Position numbers and translations under genes: made by a program. From positions 1 through 7,173 of the forward strand of contig JAUWAH010000118.1 in NCBI GenBank assembly GCA_030602145.1: a DNA stretch of 7,173 nucleotides, written 5' to 3'. The notes beneath the pieces are model-generated. The model did no database searches. It had not been told where the DNA came from and saw only the letters and a program-made list of their open reading frames with translations. Below are positions 1 through 5,926 of the stretch, in pieces. How positions within the stretch are numbered: the first letter of the stretch is position 1; each line of letters begins with the position of its first letter. The DNA comes from Desulfobulbus sp. (GTDB lineage Bacteria; Desulfobacterota; Desulfobulbia; Desulfobulbales; Desulfobulbaceae).

Positions 1-65
1 TGGACGATCTGCTCGACGGCGACATGCTCGCTGCCAACCTCAGCCTCTTTGCAGCCGGCGATTGA
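1..65 (+). CDS. 3' end of an unidentified upstream gene (partial)
   Basis: An open frame beginning at base 3 runs 20 codons to a TGA at 63-65, with C-terminal residues DDLLDGDMLAANLSLFAAGD. The tail is acidic then hydrophobic and too short to assign to a family. It is on the same strand as the signal peptidase gene and ends only 13 bases before that gene's ATG, so the two are probably co-transcribed. It does not resemble the C-terminus of LepA, a common neighbour of lepB. The frame is believable because of the tight spacing, but 20 codons open by chance cannot be excluded. Confidence 0.45.
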   Translation, partial: DDLLDGDMLAANLSLFAAGD

Positions 66-78
66 GGGAAGGCGTGCC

Positions 79-576
79 ATGGTGGCATCCCCCATGCGGC
101 GGTTTTTGTTTCCCGAGCTGAACCGCCGCTTTCTCCTTCGAGTGTTCCTGGTCGCCCTCGGTGCGGTGGTGGTGTTCACCCAACTGCTCGTCCCCCTGCG
201 CATCGAGGGACACAGCATGGAGCCCACCTATACTGACGGCGGCTTCACCTTCTGCTGGCGGGGAAGGTACTGGCTGGCCGAGCCGGCTCGGGGCGATGTG
301 GTGGTGATTCGCTTCGCCGGCCGCCAGGTCACGCTGCTCAAGCGGGTGGTTGCTCTTGCCGGTGAGACGGTGGAGTTCCAGGACGGCGTCCTGCTGGTCA
401 ACGGTGAGCGGGTCGCGGAGCCCTACGTGAATAATCCGGCCAGGTGGAATCTTGCCCCCCGCACGGTGGAGGCGGGCAAGGTTTATGTGGTGGGCGACAA
501 CCGCTCCGTCCCCATCGAGCGGCACCACATGGGGCAGGTCGAACGGAATCGGATCCTTGGAGGTGTGCTGTGGTGA
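79..576 (+). CDS. lepB: Type I signal peptidase (S26 family), short divergent form
   Basis: Membrane serine protease that removes signal peptides from exported proteins on the outer face of the inner membrane, using a Ser-Lys dyad. The 165-residue product has an N-terminal transmembrane helix (about residues 19-40). The catalytic Ser46 lies in GHSMEPT, the general base Lys88 in LLKRVVALAGE, and the GDNR box is at 138-141. The usual box E (GDNRxxSxDSR) is altered: the Ser position is Pro144 and the Asp position is Glu146 (GDNRSVPIERHHMG). The protein is much shorter than E. coli LepB (324 residues) and lacks its large insertion and second helix. ATG at 79 is chosen because GAGGGAAGG lies about six bases upstream; a TTG at 49 and an ATG at 94 lack such a site. 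The stop overlaps the next gene. The family is clear; whether this is the general enzyme or a specialised paralogue is unknown. Confidence 0.9.
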   Translation: MVASPMRRFLFPELNRRFLLRVFLVALGAVVVFTQLLVPLRIEGHSMEPTYTDGGFTFCWRGRYWLAEPARGDVVVIRFAGRQVTLLKRVVALAGETVEFQDGVLLVNGERVAEPYVNNPARWNLAPRTVEAGKVYVVGDNRSVPIERHHMGQVERNRILGGVLW

Positions 577-1067
577 ATGTGAAAACCCTGGGTGTGGCCG
601 CACTGGTTGCTGTCGCGGTCATTGTATTGGCAATCCGGTTCTGGCCGAGTGAGGAGCGGGCCATCCGTGCCCGACTGGCGGTGATCGAGAAAACTGGTTC
701 CAAGGCCGGGGCCGAGCAACCTCTGGAATCCCTGAGCAAGGCGAGGCAGATCGCCGGACTGTTCGGCAATCCCTGCCAACTGGTCATCGAATCGGCCAAC
801 CATGCGGGCCGCTATTCCCGCCAGCAGATCCAGGAACGCATTGTGATGGTTCGGGCAGCCTATGTCACGGCCACGGTTTCTCTCCACGACCTGGCCGTCG
901 TTCTTACCGGAAAAGACACGGCCACGGTGAGTGGCACCATCCGGGTGCGCGGCCAGGGATCGTCCGGACCGGTTGCCGATGTCCGTGAACTGCAAGCCGG
1001 AATGGCCAAGATCGACGGTCATTGGCTGCTGACCGAGGTGACCCTGGTCGAGGTGTTGGAACGATAG
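573..1067 (+). CDS. Membrane-anchored NTF2/SnoaL-like protein of unknown function
   Basis: The 164-residue product has an N-terminal hydrophobic segment (residues 5-22), no obvious cleavage site and no lipobox, so it is probably an anchored protein with a periplasmic domain. The rest alternates an amphipathic helical region (27-75) with strands such as TVSGTIRVRGQG and a final KIDGHWLLTEVTLVEVLE strand, a pattern typical of NTF2-like or SnoaL-like cone folds. No catalytic residues can be assigned. The GTG start at 573 has GGAGG at 559-563, nine bases upstream. It overlaps the signal peptidase stop by four bases (GTGA), indicating translational coupling. A second GTG at 579 is a weaker alternative. 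Fold assignment is by pattern only; the function is not recognised. Confidence 0.8.
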   Translation: MNVKTLGVAALVAVAVIVLAIRFWPSEERAIRARLAVIEKTGSKAGAEQPLESLSKARQIAGLFGNPCQLVIESANHAGRYSRQQIQERIVMVRAAYVTATVSLHDLAVVLTGKDTATVSGTIRVRGQGSSGPVADVRELQAGMAKIDGHWLLTEVTLVEVLER

Positions 1068-1105
1068 CACCGGGGGGGTGACGGCCGGTCAACCGCATCT
1101 CGTCC

Positions 1106-1133
1106 TTCCAATCCGGTCAATCTGTGCTATGAT
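1106..1133 (+). promoter_or_regulatory. Probable sigma-70 promoter with extended -10, for the hemerythrin-PilZ gene
   Basis: TATGAT at 1128-1133 is one base from the -10 consensus and is preceded by TGC (1125-1127), an extended -10 element. A poor -35 (TTCCAA, 1106-1111) sits at 16-base spacing. Transcription would start near 1140, giving a leader of about 70 bases before the ATG at 1212. This is seen by pattern only. Confidence 0.55.
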
Positions 1134-1148
1134 GCAGATTCCATTGAT

Positions 1149-1192
1149 GCTGCCGGCTGCGCATGCAAGGCGATGATCCGGTGTCCGGCAGC
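1149..1192 (+). promoter_or_regulatory. Inverted repeat in the 5' leader of the hemerythrin-PilZ mRNA
   Basis: GCTGCCGG (1149-1156) and CCGGCAGC (1185-1192) form a perfect 8-bp stem around a 28-base loop. It lies between the predicted start of transcription and the Shine-Dalgarno GAGGA at 1202-1206. No T-tract follows, so it is not an intrinsic terminator. It could be an mRNA stem influencing translation or, as DNA, a binding site; neither can be decided here. No known riboswitch consensus was recognised. Confidence 0.4.
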
Positions 1193-1211
1193 GGTCCGCT
1201 TGAGGAACGAT

Positions 1212-1988
1212 ATGAGACAACCAGTGAAATGGGATCCCGAACTCAACGTCGGCGCCGGTGTGGTCGACAACCAGCACAAGATCATCTTCGACCTGATCAA
1301 CGACCTGGTCAGAGCCTCAGAGGCAATGGCCGATCGCAAGGTGATCGACACCCTGCTCGATGTGATTGAAAATTATATCTTCCGCCATTTCGAGGCTGAG
1401 GAAGATCTGGTCCGGACCCATATCAGCTACCAGCAGCATTGCCTGGAACACTACGGCCTGATCAAGGAATTCCGCAAAATCCGGCTCAGCTTCCGCAACC
1501 GGAACAATGTCGAAAACAGCGGCTTCACTTTCCTGCTCAACTGGTTTATCTCTCACATCAAGGAGCACGATATCCCGCTGTTCACCAGCATCGCCAGCGG
1601 CGGCGAGGCCCGAGGGCAGACCCGGGCCATCGACGAGTACCCGTTCGAGACCATCGAACGACGGCGTCACAAGCGGATACAGCGCAAGAAGATCACCGAT
1701 ACCGACATCCTGGCCGACTGCTACAACGCCTCGACCCTGCAATACACCCAGGCCCTGCTACTCGATGTCAGCCTGGGCGGCATCCGGATTGAATCGTTTG
1801 AACCGCTGACCATAGGCGATCTGCTGGTTGTCGGTTGTCCCATCGGCACCCATTTCAAGTTCAATGAGAAGGTCAGAATCGTCAACCAGGTCGAAGATAC
1901 CTATGGCGCTGAATTCCTCAACCTGTCGCCGGCAACGGAAAAGTTCCTCATTGAGCTGTATGGCGCCGTTTCCATCAGCACCTACTGA
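1212..1988 (+). CDS. Hemerythrin-PilZ fusion protein (O2 binding plus c-di-GMP binding)
   Basis: A soluble cytoplasmic protein of 258 residues with no signal peptide or membrane helix. The N-terminal bacteriohemerythrin domain (about 5-127) carries every di-iron ligand expected: His22 (NQHK), His59 and Glu63 (HFEAE), His76 and His80 (HCLEH), His115 and Asp120 (HIKEHD). The E63-H76 interval is about two residues shorter than in typical members. The C-terminal PilZ domain (about 149-250) has the RxxxR motif at 151-155 (RRHKR) and DVSLGG at 185-190, the two c-di-GMP-binding signatures. The family therefore predicts O2 (or NO) binding in one half and c-di-GMP binding in the other. ATG 1212 is preferred over an upstream start at 1173 because GAGGA lies five bases before it and the hemerythrin domain starts right after. 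larE follows 30 bases downstream. Confidence 0.9.
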   Translation: MRQPVKWDPELNVGAGVVDNQHKIIFDLINDLVRASEAMADRKVIDTLLDVIENYIFRHFEAEEDLVRTHISYQQHCLEHYGLIKEFRKIRLSFRNRNNVENSGFTFLLNWFISHIKEHDIPLFTSIASGGEARGQTRAIDEYPFETIERRRHKRIQRKKITDTDILADCYNASTLQYTQALLLDVSLGGIRIESFEPLTIGDLLVVGCPIGTHFKFNEKVRIVNQVEDTYGAEFLNLSPATEKFLIELYGAVSISTY

Positions 1989-2018
1989 AATCAGGCGGAT
2001 GGTTCCCCGCAAGCAGTC

Positions 2019-2822
2019 GTGCACCTGATCGATAGATACGAACACTTAAAGGAAAGGCTGCGTGGCTATGGTTCGGTGGCCGTCGCCTTTTCGGGTGGTG
2101 TCGACAGTTCTCTTGTGCTCAAATGCGCCCTGGACACGCTGGGTGCGGACAAGGTGTTGGCCCTGTTTGCCCGATCGGACCTGCTGAAAGGTGCCGAGAT
2201 CGAAGCGGCGCTCAGTTGGCCGGAGGATCACGGCTATCTTGGTGAGCAGTTCCTGGAGATCGTTGATGTGCAGCCGTTGACCTGGAAGGAGTTGGTCCTC
2301 AATCCGGCTGACCGATGCTTTTTCTGCAAGCAGCGCCTCTATACCATTTTCCGGGAGCGCATGGAGCAACACGGTTTTGCCTGCCTGGTCGACGGAACCA
2401 ACACCGACGATCTCAAGCGGCGCCGGCCCGGCCTGCGCGCCATCCATGCCCTGGGGGTGCGGATGCCCTTGGTGGAGGCTGGTTTCGACAAGGCCGAGGT
2501 TCGTGCGGTCAGCCAACATCTGGGCTTGCGGACCTGGAATCGACCCTCGGCATCCTGCCTGGCCACCCGTATCCCAGCCGGTATGGAGATCACCGGTCAT
2601 CGTCTGCGGCAGGTGGAAATGCTGGAATCGGGGCTGGAACGGTTCGGTCTGATCGGGTGCCGGGTTCGGCTGCATCCCGAGGAGGAGGACGCGGTTCAGG
2701 TGGAGATTCGCAGTAGGGATTTTCACATACTTGCCGACGAGGCCATCAGATTGGCTTTGCTCCGGTTTTTTCGCCAGCAAAACATCGACCGGGTACTGGT
2801 GGACCTGGAGGGGAGGGAGTAG
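2019..2822 (+). CDS. larE: ATP-dependent sacrificial sulfur transferase LarE
   Basis: LarE adenylates the carboxylates of biscarboxylated nicotinate mononucleotide and supplies sulfur during synthesis of the nickel-pincer nucleotide cofactor of lactate racemase (LarA) and its relatives. The 267-residue length fits the family. The PP-loop SGGVDSS is at 25-31, a CFFCK motif at 100-104, RRRPGLRA at 134-141 and NRPSASCLATRIPAG at 174-188. Cys180 corresponds to the cysteine described as sacrificial sulfur donor in Lactobacillus LarE. The start is GTG, with no good Shine-Dalgarno; an in-frame TGA (the stop of the preceding gene) 30 bases upstream excludes a longer protein. The small gap suggests co-transcription and possibly translational dependence on the hemerythrin-PilZ gene. 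No larA, larB or larC is in view. The enzyme is assumed to be cytoplasmic. Confidence 0.93.
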   Translation: MHLIDRYEHLKERLRGYGSVAVAFSGGVDSSLVLKCALDTLGADKVLALFARSDLLKGAEIEAALSWPEDHGYLGEQFLEIVDVQPLTWKELVLNPADRCFFCKQRLYTIFRERMEQHGFACLVDGTNTDDLKRRRPGLRAIHALGVRMPLVEAGFDKAEVRAVSQHLGLRTWNRPSASCLATRIPAGMEITGHRLRQVEMLESGLERFGLIGCRVRLHPEEEDAVQVEIRSRDFHILADEAIRLALLRFFRQQNIDRVLVDLEGRE

Positions 2823-2896
2823 AGGAAGGTGATGTCGACGGTGCCAAAAACCTTGGAGAATGGGGCTTTGACGGCGATACGAGCAGTTTTTTTCCT

Positions 2897-2925
2897 TTGA
2901 CAAAGATTTCTTTTTTTATTTTAGT
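2897..2925 (+). promoter_or_regulatory. Sigma-70 promoter for the HU gene
   Basis: A perfect -35 TTGACA (2897-2902) is followed by a 17-base T-rich spacer and a -10 TTTAGT (2920-2925, four of six matches). It lies in an AT-rich island that stands out from the GC-rich surroundings, about 80 bases before the HU start codon. A strong separate promoter suits an abundant nucleoid protein. Confidence 0.65.
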
Positions 2926-3004
2926 TTCGACGTTGTCAACAGATGCCGCGTCGGGTGCAAACACCAGGCTGTTGTGGCGATGCTCAAAACTCTGGGAGGG
3001 AAGA

Positions 3005-3277
3005 ATGAACAAAAAAGAACTGGTTGAGTCCATGGCGGAGGCGGCAGACATCAGTAAGGCTGCGGCCGAAAAGGCGTTGAACGGGATGCTGATCGCTGTC
3101 TCGGACGCTCTGAGCAAGGGTGACAAGGTGACCCTCATAGGTTTCGGAACATTTTCCATCGTCAAGCGCACCGCTCGCAAGGCGAAAAATCCGCGTACCG
3201 GGGCGATGATCGATATCCCCGCCAAGACAATGGCCAAGTTCAAGCCAGGCAGCAAGCTGACTGATGCCGTCAACTGA
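3005..3277 (+). CDS. HU-family nucleoid DNA-binding protein
   Basis: A histone-like protein that binds and bends DNA as a dimer; its 90 residues are the standard HU length. The N-terminal helices begin MNKKELVESMAE. The signature GFGTFSIVKRTARKAKNPRTG spans 46-66, with the DNA-intercalating proline (Pro63) at the tip of the beta arm and basic residues along it. The C-terminal helix ends FKPGSKLTDAVN. ATG 3005 follows a GGGAGGG Shine-Dalgarno (2994-3000) at close spacing. The gene appears monocistronic: its own promoter is upstream and a strong hairpin terminator begins 13 bases after the stop. HU versus IHF subunit cannot be fully settled by eye, but the start, length and arm sequence fit HU better. 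Confidence 0.95.
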   Translation: MNKKELVESMAEAADISKAAAEKALNGMLIAVSDALSKGDKVTLIGFGTFSIVKRTARKAKNPRTGAMIDIPAKTMAKFKPGSKLTDAVN

Positions 3278-3289
3278 AGTTCCTTCATG

Positions 3290-3336
3290 CCCGCATACAA
3301 AAAAGCCGGCCTTTGGCCGGTTTTTTTGTATGCGGG
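3290..3336 (+). terminator. Long hairpin terminator after the HU gene
   Basis: The two arms pair over 22 consecutive positions (one G-T wobble) around a TTT loop at 3312-3314. The core is CCGGCC/GGCCGG flanked by A6 on the left and T7 (3321-3327) on the right, so the core works as an intrinsic terminator readable in both directions. The outer nine pairs (CCCGCATAC/GTATGCGGG) extend the stem beyond the T-tract, which is unusual for a simple terminator. Confidence 0.9.
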
Positions 3337-3508
3337 GTTCGTCGGGCTCAAGCAACAGAGAGTGCCGGATCTTCGTTCCGCACCTTGACCGAGCTAACGG
3401 GACTTAAGTTTTTCATCCCGGTGGAAAAGGGCTGGACAGGGAGAAAAAACCATGCTAAATGGGTAGCCGCATCGCACGGATGCCCATGTTTTAACACAAT
3501 GATCGGTT

Positions 3509-3585
3509 CGGGAAGTGGCTCAGCCTGGTAGAGCACAGCGTTCGGGACGCTGGGGTCGGAGGTTCGAATCCTCTCTTCCCGACCA
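3509..3585 (+). tRNA. tRNA-Pro (anticodon CGG)
   Basis: A 77-base cloverleaf with the 3' CCA encoded. The acceptor stem is CGGGAAG/CTTCCCG with the C1-G72 pair typical of bacterial tRNA-Pro. The anticodon stem CAGCG (3536-3540)/CGCTG (3548-3552) encloses the loop TTCGGGA, giving anticodon CGG at 3543-3545, which reads CCG. The T-loop is GGTTCGAATCC and the discriminator base is A. An own terminator follows at 3599-3653. No integrase lies nearby, so the tRNA does not appear to be an occupied attachment site. Confidence 0.97.
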
Positions 3586-3598
3586 CTTGCAAGAGTTT

Positions 3599-3653
3599 GG
3601 CGGTTGACCGCTGGTGACCATCGGGTTACCAGTGATCAACCGCCTTCTTTTTT
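3599..3653 (+). terminator. Intrinsic terminator of the tRNA-Pro transcript
   Basis: GGCGGTTGA pairs with TCAACCGCC, then, after one C-A mismatch, 11 further pairs (two G-T wobbles) close on an ATCG loop. The run TTCTTTTTT (3645-3653) follows directly. It lies 13 bases after the tRNA CCA end and before the thioredoxin gene. Confidence 0.9.
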
Positions 3654-3690
3654 GCCCGGCGAAGCATTTCAGTCTCGCAAGGAGGACAAT

Positions 3691-4134
3691 ATGACCCAGG
3701 TGATCGTGTGCCCCGGATGCGGGGCCAAGAACAGGATACCGGCCGACAAAGGCCATCTCACGCCCAAATGCGGTCGATGTAGGCAATCCCTGGCCGGAGA
3801 GCCGCGTTCCGGACTGGTCAACCCCTTGACCGACACTCAGTTTCAACGCTTGGTCGAGCAGTCGGTCCTGCCGGTCATGGTCGATCTGTACTCACCCACC
3901 TGCGGCCCCTGCCACACGCTCGCTCCGGTGATTGAAACACTGGCCCGCGAATATGGAGGTCGCCTGCTGGTCTTCAAACTCGATACCACCAGCCAGCAGA
4001 TGACCGCCGCCCGTTTCCGCATCAGGGGGGTGCCGACCCTCTTGTTTTTCAAGGCCGGCCAATTGGTCGACCAGGTGGTCGGTGCCGTTCCCCGGGCGGA
4101 GATCGAGCAGCGGATCGTCACCCTGCTGTCTTGA
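3691..4134 (+). CDS. trxC: Thioredoxin with N-terminal zinc motif (TrxC type)
   Basis: A cytoplasmic disulfide reductase of 147 residues. The first 34 residues hold two CxxC pairs, C7-x2-C10 and C27-x2-C30, the zinc-binding extension of thioredoxin 2. The thioredoxin fold follows: buried Asp65, active site C71-G-P-C74 and cis-Pro115 in GVPT. The residue before the active site is Thr70 (PTCGPCH) instead of the near-universal Trp, and His75 follows where Arg or Lys is common. ATG 3691 is preceded by GGAGG (3681-3685) at five-base spacing; an upstream extension to 3604 would run into the terminator hairpin and is rejected. It is transcribed separately from the tRNA and converges on the polyferredoxin operon. 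Family is certain; electron donor and targets are unknown. Confidence 0.93.
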   Translation: MTQVIVCPGCGAKNRIPADKGHLTPKCGRCRQSLAGEPRSGLVNPLTDTQFQRLVEQSVLPVMVDLYSPTCGPCHTLAPVIETLAREYGGRLLVFKLDTTSQQMTAARFRIRGVPTLLFFKAGQLVDQVVGAVPRAEIEQRIVTLLS

Positions 4135-4141
4135 ATCCGCA

Positions 4142-4179
4142 GAGACGGCCCCAATGATTTGACCGATCGGCGCCGTCTC
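4142..4179 (+). terminator. Possible hairpin after the thioredoxin gene
   Basis: GAGACGGC (4142-4149) and GCCGTCTC (4172-4179) form a perfect 8-bp stem starting eight bases after the thioredoxin stop, around a 22-base loop. No T-tract follows; the next bases are C-rich. It may be a weak or factor-assisted terminator or an mRNA-stabilising stem. Nothing else convincing is seen between here and the end of the convergent gene at 4355, apart from a 5-bp stem at 4223-4238. Confidence 0.35.
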
Positions 4180-4354
4180 CTCCCTTCCCCTCCTCAACTA
4201 CCCCTTGTTTCTGCTGTGCGATGGCAGGGTGCTCTGCCTGTCGGCCACTCCTTTTTTATGGGGCATGCTGCCTTGTTCTGCCTGTTCGTCAAGACCACGG
4301 GCGGTATCCTTGCGCAGATCGACCAATCCGCTTCCCCGATCCTTCCAGGGTCGG

Positions 4355-5926
4355 TCAGTAACCGCCCCGCATCGATATGTCGGCATGACGGCTTTCGCCC
4401 GCCGAGGTGACGTGGATCGCCGCCGCACCGTCGATGGGGCATTTGTTTTCGCAGATACCGCACCCGATGCACAGCGATTCCACCACATAGGGTTGCCGTA
4501 CCAGGACTGTTTCCCCCCTGGCGTTGATCACTTCGACCTCGCGGAACTTGATCGCCTTGTCCGGGGTCGGGCAGTGTTCCTCGCAGACGATGCAGGGGGT
4601 TCCCGTGGCAAAGGGCAGACACCGGTTTTTGTCGAAATAGGCCAGACCGAGGACCACGGTCCGTTTTTCCGCCACGTCCAGTCGACGGAGCGCGCCGGTG
4701 GGGCAGACCTGGCCGCAGAGGGTGCAATTGTATTCGCAGTAACCGAGACGGCCGATGAGCCGGGGCGTGAACATCCCCTCGAAACCGGCCTCCAGCCAGG
4801 CCGCGTGGAGTGCGTTGCCGATGCAGACCTTCATGCATTCGCCGCAGCGCACGCAGAGACCGAGGAAGTCAGGTTCTGCAAGGGCTCCAGGAGGGCGGAT
4901 CAGGGTCGGATCGGCCTGCCGGGCCAGAGGTCGGGTCGGCAGGGCCAAGGGGGCCAGGGCGCCGGCGGCCAGGGAGGTCAGCACTGTTCGGCGCGACAGG
5001 TCGATGGCCGGCCGGGAGCGGTTGTTGTGGAGCATGCCGAAGTGGATGCGATTGCGGGGGCAGGTGGTCAGGCAATCCAGGCAGAGGGTGCATTCGGCGG
5101 GGTCAACGATCCGTTGTGCATCGATGGCACCCATGGGGCAGACGGTCTGGCACTGGGTGCAGCGGCCGCATTCCGCCGAACCGCCGCCAAGCCGCAAGGG
5201 GGAAAACCTGGCGGTCAGGGCCAGGAGGGCGCCGAGCGGGCAGAGGGTGCGGCAGAAAAAACGGCGTTCGATCCGGCTCAGCGCCAGCACGGTGAGCAGC
5301 AGCACCAGGGAGAAAACGGACAGCCCGTACACCTTGTCACCGAAGGGGAGCAGGAAACGCTGCAACAGACTGTAGATCGGTTCGGTGATGGCATTGACCC
5401 AGGCCGGAGCCTGCAGATAGGTCCAGGTGAACAGGGTGGTGGCGGCATGGTCGAGGGCCGGATGGACCGCAAAGGTGAGGCCGCGGACCAGGATGGAGAA
5501 GGGGTCGAGGTAACCGGCCAGGGGCAGGCCGAAGGCGGCGGCGGCAAGGAGAAAAAGGAGCAGCAGGTATTTGATCAGCCGACGCCGTGGTTGGGGGAGG
5601 GTGAGGGGAGCATTGACCAGACGACGGCAGCCGTCGATCAAGGTCCCCATGGGGCAGACCCAGCCACAGAAGAACCGGCCGAAGAGCAGGGTGAGACCGA
5701 GGGTGAAGAGCGCCGGCAGCATGAGCACGATCACCGTCTTGGCAGCCAGCATGGCGGCGGCGGCCAGGAAGGGATCGAGGCGGAACAGCAGGTTGACCGC
5801 CCAGGGGAGTTCGTCGACCCCGCCGTAATCGGTCTTAATGAAGAGAACGGCGAAGAGCAAAAAAAACAGGAGTTGGCCTGCCTTGCGCCAAACGGACGGC
5901 CTGCGCAGAAAAGCCAAACCGGCCAT
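4355..5926 (-). CDS. NapH-NapG-like fused membrane polyferredoxin
   Basis: A 523-residue electron-transfer protein. The N-terminal half resembles NapH: hydrophobic segments at about 16-31, 57-82, 118-140, 145-170 and 200-217, with CGWVCP (C87, C91) and CRTLCP (C225, C229) motifs. Two ferredoxin motifs follow (C253-C256-C259-C263 and C279-C282-C285-C289). A twin-arginine-like stretch, SRRTVL (311-316), then leads a hydrophobic segment to about 330. The C-terminal half resembles NapG, with four cysteine clusters starting at C358, C397, C436 and C486. By analogy to NapGH, the first ferredoxin pair would face the cytoplasm and the NapG-like part the periplasm. The ATG overlaps the upstream DUF362 stop by one base (TGATG), with GGAAG four bases before it. 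No napA, napB or other reductase is in view, so nitrate reduction should not be assumed. The 5' partner is the DUF362 gene. Confidence 0.88.
   Translation of the reverse strand: MAGLAFLRRPSVWRKAGQLLFFLLFAVLFIKTDYGGVDELPWAVNLLFRLDPFLAAAAMLAAKTVIVLMLPALFTLGLTLLFGRFFCGWVCPMGTLIDGCRRLVNAPLTLPQPRRRLIKYLLLLFLLAAAAFGLPLAGYLDPFSILVRGLTFAVHPALDHAATTLFTWTYLQAPAWVNAITEPIYSLLQRFLLPFGDKVYGLSVFSLVLLLTVLALSRIERRFFCRTLCPLGALLALTARFSPLRLGGGSAECGRCTQCQTVCPMGAIDAQRIVDPAECTLCLDCLTTCPRNRIHFGMLHNNRSRPAIDLSRRTVLTSLAAGALAPLALPTRPLARQADPTLIRPPGALAEPDFLGLCVRCGECMKVCIGNALHAAWLEAGFEGMFTPRLIGRLGYCEYNCTLCGQVCPTGALRRLDVAEKRTVVLGLAYFDKNRCLPFATGTPCIVCEEHCPTPDKAIKFREVEVINARGETVLVRQPYVVESLCIGCGICENKCPIDGAAAIHVTSAGESRHADISMRGGY

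Noticed and set aside
1317..1742. Minus-strand open frame (141 codons) across the hemerythrin-PilZ gene.
   Set aside because: Its coding strand is fully explained by the hemerythrin ligands and PilZ motifs in the sense frame.
2823..2896. A terminator after larE, suggested by a T7 run near 2887-2893.
   Set aside because: Only 3-4 bp stems (such as CCAA/TTGG) precede it, and none abuts the T-run.
3337..3508. A cyclic-di-GMP (GEMM) riboswitch, considered because of the PilZ gene nearby.
   Set aside because: The conserved core segments of the GEMM consensus are absent here and in the leader at 1140-1211.
3509..3653. tRNA-Pro as an attachment site for a mobile element.
   Set aside because: No integrase, no repeat of the tRNA 3' end and no change in gene type downstream; ordinary thioredoxin follows.
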